A model generated the notes under the pieces. That model ran no database searches, was not told where the DNA came from, and saw only the letters and a list, made by a program, of their open reading frames with translations. Positions 7,871 to 17,220 of a stretch of DNA of 64,000 bases are shown piece by piece. This stretch comes from a beta proteobacterium AAP99. Its GTDB lineage: Bacteria > Pseudomonadota > Gammaproteobacteria > Burkholderiales > Burkholderiaceae_C. How positions within the stretch are numbered: the first letter of the stretch is position 1; the number at the start of each line of letters is the position of its first letter. The translations under genes and the position numbers were made by a program. The stretch is from positions 248,001 to 312,000 of the forward strand of contig LJIA01000006.1 in assembly GCA_001295775.1 (NCBI GenBank), given 5' to 3'.

Positions 7871-9199
7871 ATGTCCATGGAAATCATTCTTCTTGTCGGG
7901 CTGATCCTTGCGAATGGTCTGTTTGCCATGAGCGAGATCGCCATGGTGGCCTCGCGCAAGGCGCGGCTGCAACAACTGGCTGACGAAGGCGACTCCGGCG
8001 CCGCCCAGGCCCTGCAGCTGCAGGAGAACCCCACACGCATGCTCTCCACGGTGCAGATCGGCATCACGCTGATCAGCATCATGCTCGGCATCGTCGGCGA
8101 AAACGCCCTGGCCGACCCGATCGCGAAGTGGATCATCGGCCACGTGCCCGCCGTGGAGCCCTTCGCGCATCAGACCTCCTTGTTCTTCGTGGTGCTGTGC
8201 ATCACCTTCTTCTCACTGATCTTCGGCGAGCTGGTGCCCAAGCGCGTGGGCCAGATGTACCCCGAGGCCATCGCCCGCGTGATGGCCGTGCCGATGAAGG
8301 CGCTGGCCTGGGCGACCACGCCCTTCGTCAAGCTGCTGTCCTTCTGCACGGAAGGCGTGCTGCGCATCATGGGCGTACGCGCCAACTCCGCGCCACCCGT
8401 GACGGAAGAGGAAATCCACGTCCTGATGGAACAAGGCGCCGATGCCGGCGTGTTCGAAGCCGCCGAGCAGCAGATGGTGCGCAACGTGTTCCGACTGGAC
8501 GAACGCAAGCTCACCAGCCTGATGATCCCTCGCAGCGACATCGTGTTTCTGGACACCGATGACGCGCCCGAGATCACGCGCAAGAAGATCGAGGACGCCA
8601 GCTTCTCGCGCTTCCCGGTGCTCAAGGGCAGCTTCAATGAAGTCCTGGGCCTGGCGAGTGTGAAGGATCTGCTCGCGCAACTGCTCGCCGGCAAGCCGCT
8701 GGACATCACGTCCGGCCTTGCCCCGGCGCTGTACGTGCCCGAGACGCTGACCGGCACCGAGCTGATCGAGAACTTCCGCAACGCCCGCGTGCAGGTGGCA
8801 CTTGTCGTGGACGAGTACGGCGAGGTGCAGGGCCTGGTCACGCTCAAGGACGTGGTGGATGCCATCCTGGGCGAGCTGCCCAGCGAGCCTGAGGACGAAA
8901 CCGCAGCCGTCAAGCGCGAGGACGGCAGCTGGCTGCTGGACGGCACGATCTCCGTGCACGAACTCACTGATGCACTCAAGCTCGATGAGCTGCCCGAAGG
9001 CGACGGCGAAAGCTTCCACACCCTGGCCGGCATGATCATGATGCTGCTGGGCCGCATTCCCAAGACCGCAGACACCTGCGAATGGGCCGGCTGGAAGTTC
9101 GAGGTCATGGACATGGACGGCAAGCGCATCGACAAGGTGCTCGCCACCGAGCTGCCCAAGCCGGACCCGGCTTCCGAAGACGGTTTGCCCACCGGCTGA
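7871..9199 (+). CDS. CorC/HlyC family membrane protein (CNNM and CBS domains)
   Basis: The 442-residue protein has an N-terminal CNNM transmembrane domain (about residues 1-190, with FAMSEIAMVASRKARL and GELVPKR), a tandem CBS pair (about 205-335, with SRFPVLKG and VVDEYGEVQGLVTLKD) and a C-terminal CorC/HlyC transporter-associated domain (DGSWLLDGTISVHEL). Members of the family have been linked to magnesium or cobalt efflux, but the hemolysin label is historical. It sits in the inner membrane with its CBS pair in the cytoplasm. The start at 7871 (MSMEII) is chosen because the membrane segment follows directly; 7877 is equally plausible. A strong hairpin follows the stop. Confidence 0.9.
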   Translation: MSMEIILLVGLILANGLFAMSEIAMVASRKARLQQLADEGDSGAAQALQLQENPTRMLSTVQIGITLISIMLGIVGENALADPIAKWIIGHVPAVEPFAHQTSLFFVVLCITFFSLIFGELVPKRVGQMYPEAIARVMAVPMKALAWATTPFVKLLSFCTEGVLRIMGVRANSAPPVTEEEIHVLMEQGADAGVFEAAEQQMVRNVFRLDERKLTSLMIPRSDIVFLDTDDAPEITRKKIEDASFSRFPVLKGSFNEVLGLASVKDLLAQLLAGKPLDITSGLAPALYVPETLTGTELIENFRNARVQVALVVDEYGEVQGLVTLKDVVDAILGELPSEPEDETAAVKREDGSWLLDGTISVHELTDALKLDELPEGDGESFHTLAGMIMMLLGRIPKTADTCEWAGWKFEVMDMDGKRIDKVLATELPKPDPASEDGLPTG

Positions 9200-9221
9200 T
9201 CCCAAGCCGCTCAAACCACTC

Positions 9222-9247
9222 AGACGGACCCCATGGCGGGTCCGTCT
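9222..9247 (+). terminator. Terminator after the CorC-like gene
   Basis: AGACGGACCC (9222-9231) and GGGTCCGTCT (9238-9247) form a perfect 10-bp stem with a 6-base loop. It is followed by TGCTTTGC, a poor T-run. It lies 22 bp after the stop and before the tetR promoter, so it should insulate the two units. Confidence 0.75.
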
Positions 9248-9317
9248 TGCTTTGCAGCGTTCTTTCTTGCGCGCCCTTGGCAAAGCGCGGCGCCGGCGCG
9301 CGATCTCCAGCAACGGC

Positions 9318-9347
9318 TTGCCAGCTGACTTAAACAGTCGTTTAATA
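9318..9347 (+). promoter_or_regulatory. tetR promoter with embedded TetR operator
   Basis: A -35-like TTGCCA (9318-9323) and a -10-like TTAATA (9342-9347) are 18 bp apart. Between and over them is the palindrome TTAAAC-AGTC-GTTTAA (9330-9345). An operator inside the spacer of the regulator's own promoter is the classic layout for TetR autorepression. Transcription would begin near 9354, which favours the ATG at 9361 with almost no leader. Confidence 0.65.
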
Positions 9348-9360
9348 CATGCGTTTGATC

Positions 9361-10140
9361 ATGAAATCCCTCGCCTCTCCGACCACCGACGAGCGCGCTG
9401 GCGCCGCGACCGCCCAGGCCATCCTTGAGGCGGCCACAGATCTATTTGCGCGAGACGGCTACACCGCCACCTCGGTACGCGCCATCGCGCAGGCAGCCAA
9501 CGCCAACCTCGCACTGGTGAGCTACTACTTCGGCTCGAAGGAGGGCCTGTACCTCGCCGTACTGCGCGAGCTGGCACGCCAGGAGCTGGCCGGCCATCCG
9601 TTTCCCAAGGCTGCGCTGCTAGCCGCACAGGCCGGCAGCGACGACGCCACCCAGAAAGCAGCCCTGCGGGAAGTGATCCACACGGTCTTTGCCCGCATGG
9701 TCGCCGCCCGTGATCGCGTGCCGCTTGGGGTGATGCTCACGCGCGAGCTCGCTGCACCCACGCCCGCGTTGGACCGGATGATCGAGGAGGTCGCGCGGCC
9801 GCAGCTGGCCATGCTGCGCACGCTGATCGGGCGGATCATCGATGCGGCGCCAGACAGTGACGAGGCCTGGCGGGCAGCCTTCTCGCTGGCGGGGCAAGTC
9901 ATGTACTACACCTTTGCCCGCCCGCTGATGGACCGCCTGGCCCCGGATGCAACGCAGGGGCGCGAAGCCATCGCGGCCTGCGCCGAGCAGATTGCCGAAT
10001 TCAGCTGGGGCGGGCTGATGGCCTTGCGCCGCATCTCGCAGGCCTCTGCCAGCCGTACGCATCGGCCCAGACGCCAAGGTGAAGGCTCGAAGTCGCCGAA
10101 ATCACCTGTCGCATTACGCAAGAAGGAGAACCTCAGATGA
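9361..10140 (+). CDS. TetR/AcrR family regulator (CecR/YbiH-like) of the exporter operon
   Basis: The N-terminal TetR helix-turn-helix is clear (ILEAATDLFARDGYTATSV, then ANLALVSYYFGSKEGLY), followed by an all-helical ligand and dimer domain of the CecR (DUF1956) type. The gene overlaps the HlyD-type gene by 4 bp, and the following genes make an ABC exporter, the same order as E. coli ybiH(cecR)-ybhG-ybhF-ybhS-ybhR. It probably represses the operon through the palindrome at 9330-9345. The ATG at 9349 is also in frame but would precede the predicted transcription start. The inducer is unknown. The basic C-terminus (SRTHRPRRQGEGSKSPKS) is an unusual tail. Confidence 0.88.
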   Translation: MKSLASPTTDERAGAATAQAILEAATDLFARDGYTATSVRAIAQAANANLALVSYYFGSKEGLYLAVLRELARQELAGHPFPKAALLAAQAGSDDATQKAALREVIHTVFARMVAARDRVPLGVMLTRELAAPTPALDRMIEEVARPQLAMLRTLIGRIIDAAPDSDEAWRAAFSLAGQVMYYTFARPLMDRLAPDATQGREAIAACAEQIAEFSWGGLMALRRISQASASRTHRPRRQGEGSKSPKSPVALRKKENLR

Positions 10141-11117
10141 TCTCCCCCCGATGGGTCGCGCGCGCCGCCTTGCTGATCGGCGCGCTGGGCGCGCTGCTGG
10201 CCGGCTGCCAGCGACAGGCCGATGACGTCTTCTACGGCTACGTGGAAGGTGAATACACCCGCGTGGCCAGCCCGGTGGCCGGGCGGCTTACCCTGCTTGC
10301 GGTCAAGCGCGGCGCGCAATTGCCGGCCGGTGCTGCGCTGTTTGCTCTCGACAGCGACGTGGAAGCCGCGCAGGTGAGCGCGGCCGAGGCAGACCTGCGC
10401 CGTGCCCAGGCCCAGCTGGCCAATCTCAAGACGGGCCGCAGGCCCGAGGAGATCGCACAGCTCCAGGCGGAGCTGGCCGCCGCAGCCAATGACCTGAGCA
10501 CCGCGCAGATCGAACTCAAGCGCCAGGAGGCACTGGTCACACAGGGCTTCAGCAGCCCGGCCGTGCTGGACACCACCCGCAATGCCGTCGCGCGCGCCCA
10601 GGCGCGGCGCAACGAGGCCGCCGAAGCGCTCAAGCTCGGCGCTCAGGGCGCGCGGCGCGACGAGGTGCTGGCCCAGGGCGCCGCCGTCAGTGCCGCAGAG
10701 GCGGCTGTCACTCAAGCCCGCTGGCGGCTGGCGCAGAAGACCGTGACCGCACCCGTCCCCGGCCGAGTGGCCGACACCCTGTACACGCCGGGCGAGCAGA
10801 TCGCAGCCAACTCGCCGGTGGTCTCGCTGCTGGCACCCGGCAACCTGCGTCTGCGCTTCTATGTGCCGGCCGGCGTGGCCTCGCAACTCAAGCCGGGCGT
10901 CGCGGTGCAGGCCGGGTGTGAGGGCTGCACGGCAGCCATCAGTGCGCGCGTTCAATGGATCGCCACCGAGCCCGAATACACGCCGCCCGTGATCTACAGC
11001 CGCGAGCAGCGCAGCAAGCTGGTGTTCCTTGTGCAGGCCAGTGTGGACGAGGCGGCCGCCGCCCGGCTGAACCCGGGCATGCCGGTGGACGTTCGCGTGC
11101 CGCCCGCCAAGCCATGA
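10137..11117 (+). CDS. HlyD family periplasmic adaptor of ABC exporter (YbhG-like)
   Basis: The 326-residue protein begins with a lipoprotein or anchor signal ([16 protein letters not shown]; lipobox LAGC), so it is probably attached to the periplasmic face of the inner membrane. A biotinyl-lipoyl-like half ([20 protein letters not shown]) and a long alpha-helical hairpin (about residues 80-200, rich in Ala, Gln and Glu) follow, then a second half-motif ([19 protein letters not shown]). This is the YbhG/EmrA type of membrane-fusion protein. It overlaps tetR and the ATPase gene by 4 bp each, showing tight coupling. It would link the ABC pump to an outer-membrane channel not encoded here. Confidence 0.9.
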   Translation: MISPRWVARAALLIGALGALLAGCQRQADDVFYGYVEGEYTRVASPVAGRLTLLAVKRGAQLPAGAALFALDSDVEAAQVSAAEADLRRAQAQLANLKTGRRPEEIAQLQAELAAAANDLSTAQIELKRQEALVTQGFSSPAVLDTTRNAVARAQARRNEAAEALKLGAQGARRDEVLAQGAAVSAAEAAVTQARWRLAQKTVTAPVPGRVADTLYTPGEQIAANSPVVSLLAPGNLRLRFYVPAGVASQLKPGVAVQAGCEGCTAAISARVQWIATEPEYTPPVIYSREQRSKLVFLVQASVDEAAAARLNPGMPVDVRVPPAKP

Positions 11118-12040
11118 ACGGCGAGCTTGTCATCGACGTCAGCGGGCTGAACAAGCACTTCGGCCCGAAGCACGTCGTGCGCGATGTGAGCCTGAGCGTG
11201 CGCAAAGGCGAGATCTTCGGCTTTCTCGGCCCCAATGGCAGCGGCAAGACCACCACCATCCGCATGCTCTGCGGTCTTCTGCTGCCAGATACCGGCAGCG
11301 GGCGCTGCCTGGGCTTCGATGTCATCCGGCAGTCCGACGAGATCAAGCGCCGCACCGGCTACATGACGCAGAAGTTCAGCTTCTACGACGACCTCACGAT
11401 CCGCGAGAACCTGGACTTCGTTGCCCGCATGTACGCCATGGACTCGCGGGTGGCGCGCGTGACGCGCGCGCTGGATCACCTGGGCCTGCTCACGCGTGCC
11501 AATCAACTGGCCGGTGAGCTGTCCGGCGGCTGGAAGCAGCGCCTGGCCCTGGCGGCCTGCATGTTGCACGAGCCGCAGTTGCTGCTGCTCGATGAACCCA
11601 CGGCCGGCGTGGACCCCAAGGCCCGGCGCGAGTTCTGGCAGGAGCTGCATGCCCTGGCGGCACAGGGCATCACGGTGCTGGTGTCCACGCACTACATGGA
11701 CGAAGCCGAGCGCTGCCACCGCCTGGGCTACATCGCCTACGGCGAGCTGCTGGCCAGCGGCACACCGGCCGAGCTCGTCGAGCACAGCGGGCTGCAGACC
11801 CGGGTGCTTTCCGGCGCAGGCGAGGCACAGATCGGCGCCATTGCCGCACTGCCCGGCGTGGACCAGGCGGTGCCCTTCGGCACGGTGCTGCGCGTCTCGG
11901 GCCACAACGGCGCGCTGCTTGATGAGTCACTTAGTACCTACGCCGCCGAGCGTGGTCTGCATGTCCAGACCGATGCGCCCAAGCTGGAAGATGTCTTCAT
12001 CCAGCTCATGAGCCACGCGCAAGACAACATCCGAACCTGA
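11114..12040 (+). CDS. ABC-2 type exporter ATP-binding protein (YbhF-like, single)
   Basis: The 308-residue ATPase contains Walker [12 protein letters not shown]-loop [13 protein letters not shown], signature [12 protein letters not shown], Walker [14 protein letters not shown] and H-loop STHYMDEA. The phrase [19 protein letters not shown] is typical of YbhF/Nod-I-like drug exporters. E. coli YbhF has two fused ATPase domains; this protein has one and presumably works as a homodimer. The C-terminal about 80 residues form the usual regulatory tail. It overlaps the adaptor gene by 4 bp and is followed after 8 bp by the permease. The substrate is unknown. Confidence 0.92.
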   Translation: MNGELVIDVSGLNKHFGPKHVVRDVSLSVRKGEIFGFLGPNGSGKTTTIRMLCGLLLPDTGSGRCLGFDVIRQSDEIKRRTGYMTQKFSFYDDLTIRENLDFVARMYAMDSRVARVTRALDHLGLLTRANQLAGELSGGWKQRLALAACMLHEPQLLLLDEPTAGVDPKARREFWQELHALAAQGITVLVSTHYMDEAERCHRLGYIAYGELLASGTPAELVEHSGLQTRVLSGAGEAQIGAIAALPGVDQAVPFGTVLRVSGHNGALLDESLSTYAAERGLHVQTDAPKLEDVFIQLMSHAQDNIRT

Positions 12041-12048
12041 GGACGGCA

Positions 12049-13191
12049 ATGAGTGCGATCAGCGGCTTTTCCTTCTCGCGCTTCTGGGCCGTGGCGGTCA
12101 AGGAGTTCATCCAGATGCGCCGCGACCGTCTGACCTTCGCCATGATGGTCGGCGTGCCGATTCTGCAGCTCGTGCTCTTCGGCTTTGCGATCAATCTGGA
12201 CCCCAAGGGCCTGCCCACGGTGATCATCCAGGGCGACGACAGCGTGCACGCACGCAGCGTGGTGGCCAGCCTGCGCACCTCGGGCTACCTCCGGATCATC
12301 GACAGCCTGCCCGCCACCACCCGCAGCGAGGACGTGCTGGCCAGCGGCCAGGCGCAGTTCGTCATCACCATTCCGCCCCAGTTCGGGCGCGACATCGAGC
12401 GCGGCGACAAACCCGCCCTGCTCGTGCAGGCGGATGCCTCTGACCCGGCCGCCACGGGCAATGCGTTGTCGGCGGTGCTGCAGCTACCGAGCACCGCCCT
12501 GCGCAACGACCTCAAGGGTCCGCTGGCGCAGCTTGCGCCCCGCGCCCCACCCTTCGAGGTACGCGTGCACCGCCTCTACAACCCCGAAGGCATCACGGCC
12601 TACAACATCGTGCCGGGGCTGGTAGGCACCATCATGACCATGACCATGATCATGATGACCGGCATGGCCATCACGCGCGAGCGTGAGCGCGGCAATATGG
12701 AGAACCTGCTCTCGATGCCGCTCAAGCCCATTGAGATCCTCACGGGCAAGATCTTTCCCTACATCTTCGTGGGCTATGTGCAGCTGGGCGTGATCCTGGT
12801 GGCCGCGCACTTCCTGTTCAAGGTGCCGATCGAAGGCAGCCTGCTGCTGCTGTGCCTGTGCGCGGCGGCCTTCATCGCCGCCAATCTGTCGGTGGGCATC
12901 CTGTTCTCTACCCTGGCCAAGTCCCAGATGCAGGCCATGCAGATGACCTTTTTCTTCTTTCTGCCGTCCATGCTGCTGTCGGGCTTCATGTTCCCCTTCC
13001 GAGGCATGCCCGGCTGGGCGCAAGTAATCGGCGAGGGGCTGCCGCTTACGCACTTCCTGCGCGTGGTGCGCGGCATCGTGCTCAAGGGCAATGAGCTGCC
13101 GCAGCTCTGGCCGCACGTCTGGCCCATGCTGGCCTTTGCGGGCGTGGGCCTGCTGCTGGGCGCACTGCGCTTCCGGCGCACGCTGGACTGA
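12049..13191 (+). CDS. ABC-2 type exporter permease (YbhS/YbhR-like)
   Basis: The 380-residue inner-membrane protein has one N-terminal membrane segment (about 25-45), a large periplasmic domain (about 50-175) and five C-terminal segments from residue 180 on, the ABC2_membrane_3 layout. [17 protein letters not shown] and the coupling region [19 protein letters not shown] are family hallmarks. Only one permease gene is present, where E. coli has two (ybhS, ybhR), so it likely homodimerises. It ends the TetR-HlyD-ATPase-permease operon. Family members export cationic drugs or lipophilic compounds; that role here is inference. Confidence 0.92.
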   Translation: MSAISGFSFSRFWAVAVKEFIQMRRDRLTFAMMVGVPILQLVLFGFAINLDPKGLPTVIIQGDDSVHARSVVASLRTSGYLRIIDSLPATTRSEDVLASGQAQFVITIPPQFGRDIERGDKPALLVQADASDPAATGNALSAVLQLPSTALRNDLKGPLAQLAPRAPPFEVRVHRLYNPEGITAYNIVPGLVGTIMTMTMIMMTGMAITRERERGNMENLLSMPLKPIEILTGKIFPYIFVGYVQLGVILVAAHFLFKVPIEGSLLLLCLCAAAFIAANLSVGILFSTLAKSQMQAMQMTFFFFLPSMLLSGFMFPFRGMPGWAQVIGEGLPLTHFLRVVRGIVLKGNELPQLWPHVWPMLAFAGVGLLLGALRFRRTLD

Positions 13192-13238
13192 GCACGCTGC
13201 ACGCGGCTGCTCGCGGGCGGCGGCGCGGGGCGCGGGCC

Positions 13239-13244
13239 TAAAAT
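13239..13244 (+). promoter_or_regulatory. Possible -10 element of metG
   Basis: TAAAAT within GGGCCTAAAATCGCG stands out in a very GC-rich stretch, 35 bp before the metG start. A convincing -35 is not visible. The same CCTAAAAT word precedes the gamma-carbonic anhydrase gene (44166-44173), so it may be a recurrent promoter core in this genome. Confidence 0.35.
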
Positions 13245-13279
13245 CGCGCTCCCTCCCACAAGAAGCCAGCCTGCCCGCC

Positions 13280-15367
13280 ATGTCCAGCAAGCGCCGCCTG
13301 TTCGTCACCACCGCCCTGCCCTACGCCAACGCCCGCTTTCATGTGGGCCACATGATGGAGTACGTGCAGGCCGACATCTGGGTGCGCTTCCAGCGGATGA
13401 TGGGCCACGAGGCGCACTTCGTCTGCGCGGACGACACGCACGGTGCGCCGATCATGATCGCCGCAGACAAGGCCGGCAAGACGCCGCAGCAGTACGTGGC
13501 GGAGATTGCCGCCACACGTAAGGAGTATCTGGACGGCTTTCACATCGGCTTCGATCACTGGCACAGCACAGACGCGCCCGAGAACCACGAGCTGGCCCGC
13601 GCCATCTACCTGGACCTCAAGGCCGCTGGGCTGATTTCCACCAAGACCATCGAGCAGTTCTTCGACCCCGTGAAGAACATGTTCCTGCCGGACCGCTTCA
13701 TCAAGGGCGAGTGCCCCAAGTGCGGCGCCAAGGACCAGTACGGCGACTCCTGCGAGGTCTGCGGCGCGGTCTATGCCCCCACGGAGCTGAAGAACCCCTA
13801 CTCCGTGCTGTCCGGCGCCGCGCCTGAGCTGCGCACCAGCGAGCACTACTTCTTCAAGTTGAGCGACGAGAAGGTCGTGGCCTTCCTGAAGGACTGGACC
13901 CAGACGCCCGGCCGCCTGCAGCCCGAGATGGCGAAGAAGGCCGCCGAGTGGTTCGACGCCGGCATGAATGACTGGGATATCTCGCGCGATGCGCCCTACT
14001 TCGGCATCGAGATCCCGGATGCGCCGGGCAAGTACTTCTATGTCTGGCTGGATGCGCCGGTGGGCTATCTCGCCAGCCTGAAGTCGCACCTGACGAGCAA
14101 GGGCATCGACTACGACGCCTACATCGCCAGCCCCGATGTGGAGCAGATCCATTTCATCGGCAAGGACATCGTCTACTTCCACACCCTGTTCTGGCCCGCC
14201 ATGCTGCAGTTCTCCGGCCGCAAGACGCCCAGCCAGGTCAACGTGCACGGCTTCCTGACCGTGAGCGGCGAGAAGATGAGCAAGAGCCGCGGCACCGGCA
14301 TCGACCCGCTGAAATACCTGCAGCTGGGCATGAACCCGGAATGGTTCCGCTACTACATCGCCGCCAAGCTCAACAGCAAGGTCGAGGACGTGGACTTCAC
14401 GGCCGAGGACTTCATGGCCCGCGTGAACAGCGATCTCGTGGGCAAGTACGTGAACATTGCCAGCCGCACTGCGCCCTTCCTTGCACGGCACTTTGGAAAC
14501 CGAGTCCCTGGCATCCCGATGGCTGATCTGCAAGGAATTCCGCTTCCGGCAGGGGCAGCCGCCTTTGCGAAGGCAGTTGCGAACTCGACAGAGATCAAGC
14601 AAGCCTTCGACACCCGAGAGTTCAGCAAGGCCATTCGCTTGATCATGGAGGTCGCCGATAACCTCAACCAAGAATTTGACGCGTTCAAACCATGGCTACT
14701 TGCCAAAGAGGCGGCGACCAACCCTGAAGCGAAACAGCGGCTAGCAACTATCTGCGCATCATCGCTGGCGGGATTCAAGGCACTGACTTTGTTCCTGAAG
14801 CCGATCCTTCCGGAACTTGCTAGGCGCGCAGAGACCTACCTGAACTGCGCCCCACTCAACTGGAGCGACCTGCAGCTTCCAATCTCAGCGAGCACGTTTG
14901 CGCCAGAAGGTCATCAATTAGGCGACTTCAAGCCGCTCATTCAACGCGTCGACGAAGCCATGCTCGACAAGCTCTTCGAGCCGCCGCCCGCACCCAAGGT
15001 CATACCCGGCGGCGAGGACATTGCCCCCGAGGTCAAGATCGACGACTTCACCAAGGTCGATCTGCGTGTGGCCAAAATTGTGAATGCCGAGCACGTGGAC
15101 GGCAGCGACAAGCTGCTGCGCCTGACGCTCGACGTCGGCGAGGGCCGCCACCGCAACGTGTTTTCCGGCATCAAGAGCGCCTACAAGCCTGAAGAGTTGG
15201 TCGGCAAGTTCACCGTCATGATCGCCAACCTCGCGCCGCGCAAGATGAAGTTCGGCGTGAGCGAAGGCATGGTGCTCGCCGCCAGCCACGCCGACGAGAA
15301 GGCCGCGCCCGGCGTGTTCCTGCTCGAGCCCCATGCAGGGGTGACGCCGGGGATGCGGATTCGCTGA
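13280..15367 (+). CDS. metG: Methionyl-tRNA synthetase with C-terminal tRNA-binding domain
   Basis: The 695-residue cytoplasmic enzyme charges tRNA-Met. The HIGH-class motif is HVGH (residues 21-24), the zinc knuckle is CPKCG...CEVCG, and KMSKS is at about residues 332-336. The anticodon-binding helical domain follows, then a Trbp111-like OB fold (from about residue 590, [18 protein letters not shown]), as in other dimeric MetRS. The start at 13280 gives the canonical N-terminus ([19 protein letters not shown]). The segment 14461-14945, covering the anticodon-binding domain, is visibly poorer in GC and uses CTA, CTT, TTA and AGG codons that are rare in the flanks, so the gene looks like a recombination mosaic. 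The reading frame is intact throughout. Confidence 0.97.
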   Translation: MSSKRRLFVTTALPYANARFHVGHMMEYVQADIWVRFQRMMGHEAHFVCADDTHGAPIMIAADKAGKTPQQYVAEIAATRKEYLDGFHIGFDHWHSTDAPENHELARAIYLDLKAAGLISTKTIEQFFDPVKNMFLPDRFIKGECPKCGAKDQYGDSCEVCGAVYAPTELKNPYSVLSGAAPELRTSEHYFFKLSDEKVVAFLKDWTQTPGRLQPEMAKKAAEWFDAGMNDWDISRDAPYFGIEIPDAPGKYFYVWLDAPVGYLASLKSHLTSKGIDYDAYIASPDVEQIHFIGKDIVYFHTLFWPAMLQFSGRKTPSQVNVHGFLTVSGEKMSKSRGTGIDPLKYLQLGMNPEWFRYYIAAKLNSKVEDVDFTAEDFMARVNSDLVGKYVNIASRTAPFLARHFGNRVPGIPMADLQGIPLPAGAAAFAKAVANSTEIKQAFDTREFSKAIRLIMEVADNLNQEFDAFKPWLLAKEAATNPEAKQRLATICASSLAGFKALTLFLKPILPELARRAETYLNCAPLNWSDLQLPISASTFAPEGHQLGDFKPLIQRVDEAMLDKLFEPPPAPKVIPGGEDIAPEVKIDDFTKVDLRVAKIVNAEHVDGSDKLLRLTLDVGEGRHRNVFSGIKSAYKPEELVGKFTVMIANLAPRKMKFGVSEGMVLAASHADEKAAPGVFLLEPHAGVTPGMRIR

Positions 15368-15419
15368 TCCGACAGGCCAGCTTGCCCGCGCTTGCGAGCA
15401 CCTTCGAACGACCTGAGTC

Positions 15420-15836
15420 ATGAGTCTGCTGCACCTTGCGGCGCTGGCCGGCGTGCTCGGGGCGAGCACGTACCTCATCATGCTTGGCGGGCTGGCGCTG
15501 AGCGGTTCGGCACGCGTTGCCAGCTTCCTCATGGGCTTTGCATCCAGCCCGGCGCTGCACTACCTCGAGCTTGCGATCCGCATGCTGGTCGGCGGTTCGC
15601 TGGTGACCTACGCATCGTTCACCTGCCATGCGTGGGTGTTCCGGGGCGCGGGGTGGATCGTGATTGGCACGACAGTCGTCCTGCTCTGCGTGCCCTGGCA
15701 ACTGCATCGGCGGTTTGCTCAGTGGTCGGTTCCGCAGGCCCTGCAATATCGGTCGCTGATCGGTTTGTGCTCTGTGCTTGGCGGGCTGGCGGCGCTCTTG
15801 TCGGTCGCGTGCGGGGCGATCGATTCAGGAACCTAG
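15420..15836 (+). CDS. Hypothetical four-helix membrane protein
   Basis: The 138-residue product has four hydrophobic segments (about residues 5-25, 50-70, 75-95 and 115-133), short loops and few charged residues. The start ATG follows CCTGAGTC, with a weak ribosome-binding site. I do not recognise a family. It begins 52 bp after metG in the same direction and may ride on its transcript. Codon use and GC at third positions are like the neighbours, which supports a real gene. A repeat-bearing gap separates it from the convergent hemY. Confidence 0.7.
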   Translation: MSLLHLAALAGVLGASTYLIMLGGLALSGSARVASFLMGFASSPALHYLELAIRMLVGGSLVTYASFTCHAWVFRGAGWIVIGTTVVLLCVPWQLHRRFAQWSVPQALQYRSLIGLCSVLGGLAALLSVACGAIDSGT

Positions 15837-15852
15837 TGGCTCGGACTGCCTC

Positions 15853-15990
15853 ATCGCCTGTCCCATACGGTTTTTCAGCTACTTTGCCCTGAAAACCCCA
15901 CCAGCGCTCATTTCCAAACGTCAGACGTCCATTCCATGCGCCTCTTCAGACCAAACTGGCTGAAGAATGGCTCTGGACAAGCGGAAAGGG
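15853..15990. repeat. REPIN-like intergenic repeat, copy 3 (inverted pair)
   Basis: The right unit, read on the minus strand from 15990, is CCCTTTCCGCTTGTCCAGAG and continues CCAGTTTGGTCTGAAGAG, close to the copies at 23.3 and 48.8 kb. The left unit (15853-15897, plus strand) is more decayed: CGCCTGTCCCATACGGTTTT, then CAGCTACTTTGCCCTGAAAA. The two face each other between the convergent membrane-protein gene and hemY. The central CCGC/GCGG stem is lost in both units, but the tails remain recognisable. Confidence 0.65.
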
Positions 15991-16048
15991 GTTCGGCGCG
16001 TTCGCTGCAGCGCTCGCTCGGCACTGCGCACCGAAACCCTTGCGCTGC

Positions 16049-17212
16049 TCAGACCTTGGCCGCGCGCTGGAAGTGCGTGAACGCCGCGTCGCGGTCGCCG
16101 CTTTGCTGAGCCAGTTCGCCCAGCAACGCATGGGTCTCGGGTACGTTGCGGTAGGCCAGGCTGCGCTCCAGGTACTGGCGGGCCTTGCCCCAGAGCTGCT
16201 CGCGCAGGCACAGGCGCCCCAGGGCGACCAGCAGCGCGCCGTCCGTAGGGCGGCGCTCCAGCCAGGCTTCGGCCTGGGCGATGCGCGCGGCCATGCTGTT
16301 TTCGTGCCCCTGGGCATAGGCGGCGATCAGGCGCTCGTCCCAGCTCTGCGCCAGCGCGCTTTCCAGCACCATGCGTGACTGCAGGCCGAGGTCTGCGGCG
16401 TCGAAAGCCTGCGCAGCGGCCAGGGCCACGGCGGGGTCCTTGCGCTCCGCGGCGGGTACCTGCTGCCAGAGTGCATTGATGCCGTAGGCGTCGCCCTCCA
16501 GGCGCTGAAACAGAGCCTCGTAGGCGTCGGCCTTGGTCTTGGCCGCGGCCAGCGGGTGCAGGGCCTTGTGCTTCTCCAGCTGGCGCGCCAGGCGCAGTAC
16601 GTCCTCCCACTGCTGCAGGGCGACGGCGGCCTTGAGCTTCAGGCGCAGGGTGTGCACATGGCGCGCACCGCGCGCCTGCACGCGTTCGATGGCCTCCAGC
16701 GCCTTCTGCGGCTCGCGCGCGTCCAGCGCAATCTCGGCCTGCAGCACATCGATGGCGGCCTGCATGTCCGGGGTGTCACCGGCGCGGGCGATCCACTTGG
16801 CAGTGCGGTCGGCCTCGCCCAATTGGGCGCTGGCGCGGGCGGCGATCAGGCTGGCCGCGCCTGCAGTCTCCGGCTGCTCGGCGGCACTGGCCGCGAGGGT
16901 CACGGCGCGCGACCAGCGGCCTTCCACCATGGCGCGTACGGCGGCGGCCAGGCTGGCGGATGCACCCTCCAGACGGCGGCGAGCGCGATAGGCGCGGGCC
17001 TGCTCCGGCAGGCGGCGCGCGGCATTGGCCACACCCAGCAGCACATAGCCCGCGATGAAGGTCCCCAGCAGGATCAGCACCGCGGCGTTGAGCGAGAGAT
17101 CAATACGATACGGCGGAATGAGGATGGCGACATTGCCCTCAGCCCGGCGCGCGGCAATGGCCAGCAGCGCAGCCACCACGGCAATGAAAAGAAACCAGAT
17201 GACGCGCTTCAT
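16049..17212 (-). CDS. hemY: HemY, inner-membrane TPR protein of the haem cluster
   Basis: The 387-residue protein starts with two membrane helices (VIWFLFIAVVAALLAIAA and AVLILLGTFIAGYVLLGVA), typical of the HemY N-terminal domain, followed by tetratricopeptide-like helical repeats up to the C-terminus (ALGRLCLREQLWGKARQYLE). Enterobacterial and betaproteobacterial HemY of this type is not the protoporphyrinogen oxidase of Gram-positives; it is thought to help coordinate haem synthesis. It follows hemX by 8 bp at the end of the hemC-D-X-Y run. Confidence 0.9.
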   Translation of the reverse strand: MKRVIWFLFIAVVAALLAIAARRAEGNVAILIPPYRIDLSLNAAVLILLGTFIAGYVLLGVANAARRLPEQARAYRARRRLEGASASLAAAVRAMVEGRWSRAVTLAASAAEQPETAGAASLIAARASAQLGEADRTAKWIARAGDTPDMQAAIDVLQAEIALDAREPQKALEAIERVQARGARHVHTLRLKLKAAVALQQWEDVLRLARQLEKHKALHPLAAAKTKADAYEALFQRLEGDAYGINALWQQVPAAERKDPAVALAAAQAFDAADLGLQSRMVLESALAQSWDERLIAAYAQGHENSMAARIAQAEAWLERRPTDGALLVALGRLCLREQLWGKARQYLERSLAYRNVPETHALLGELAQQSGDRDAAFTHFQRAAKV

Positions 17213-17220
17213 GCGGCCGC

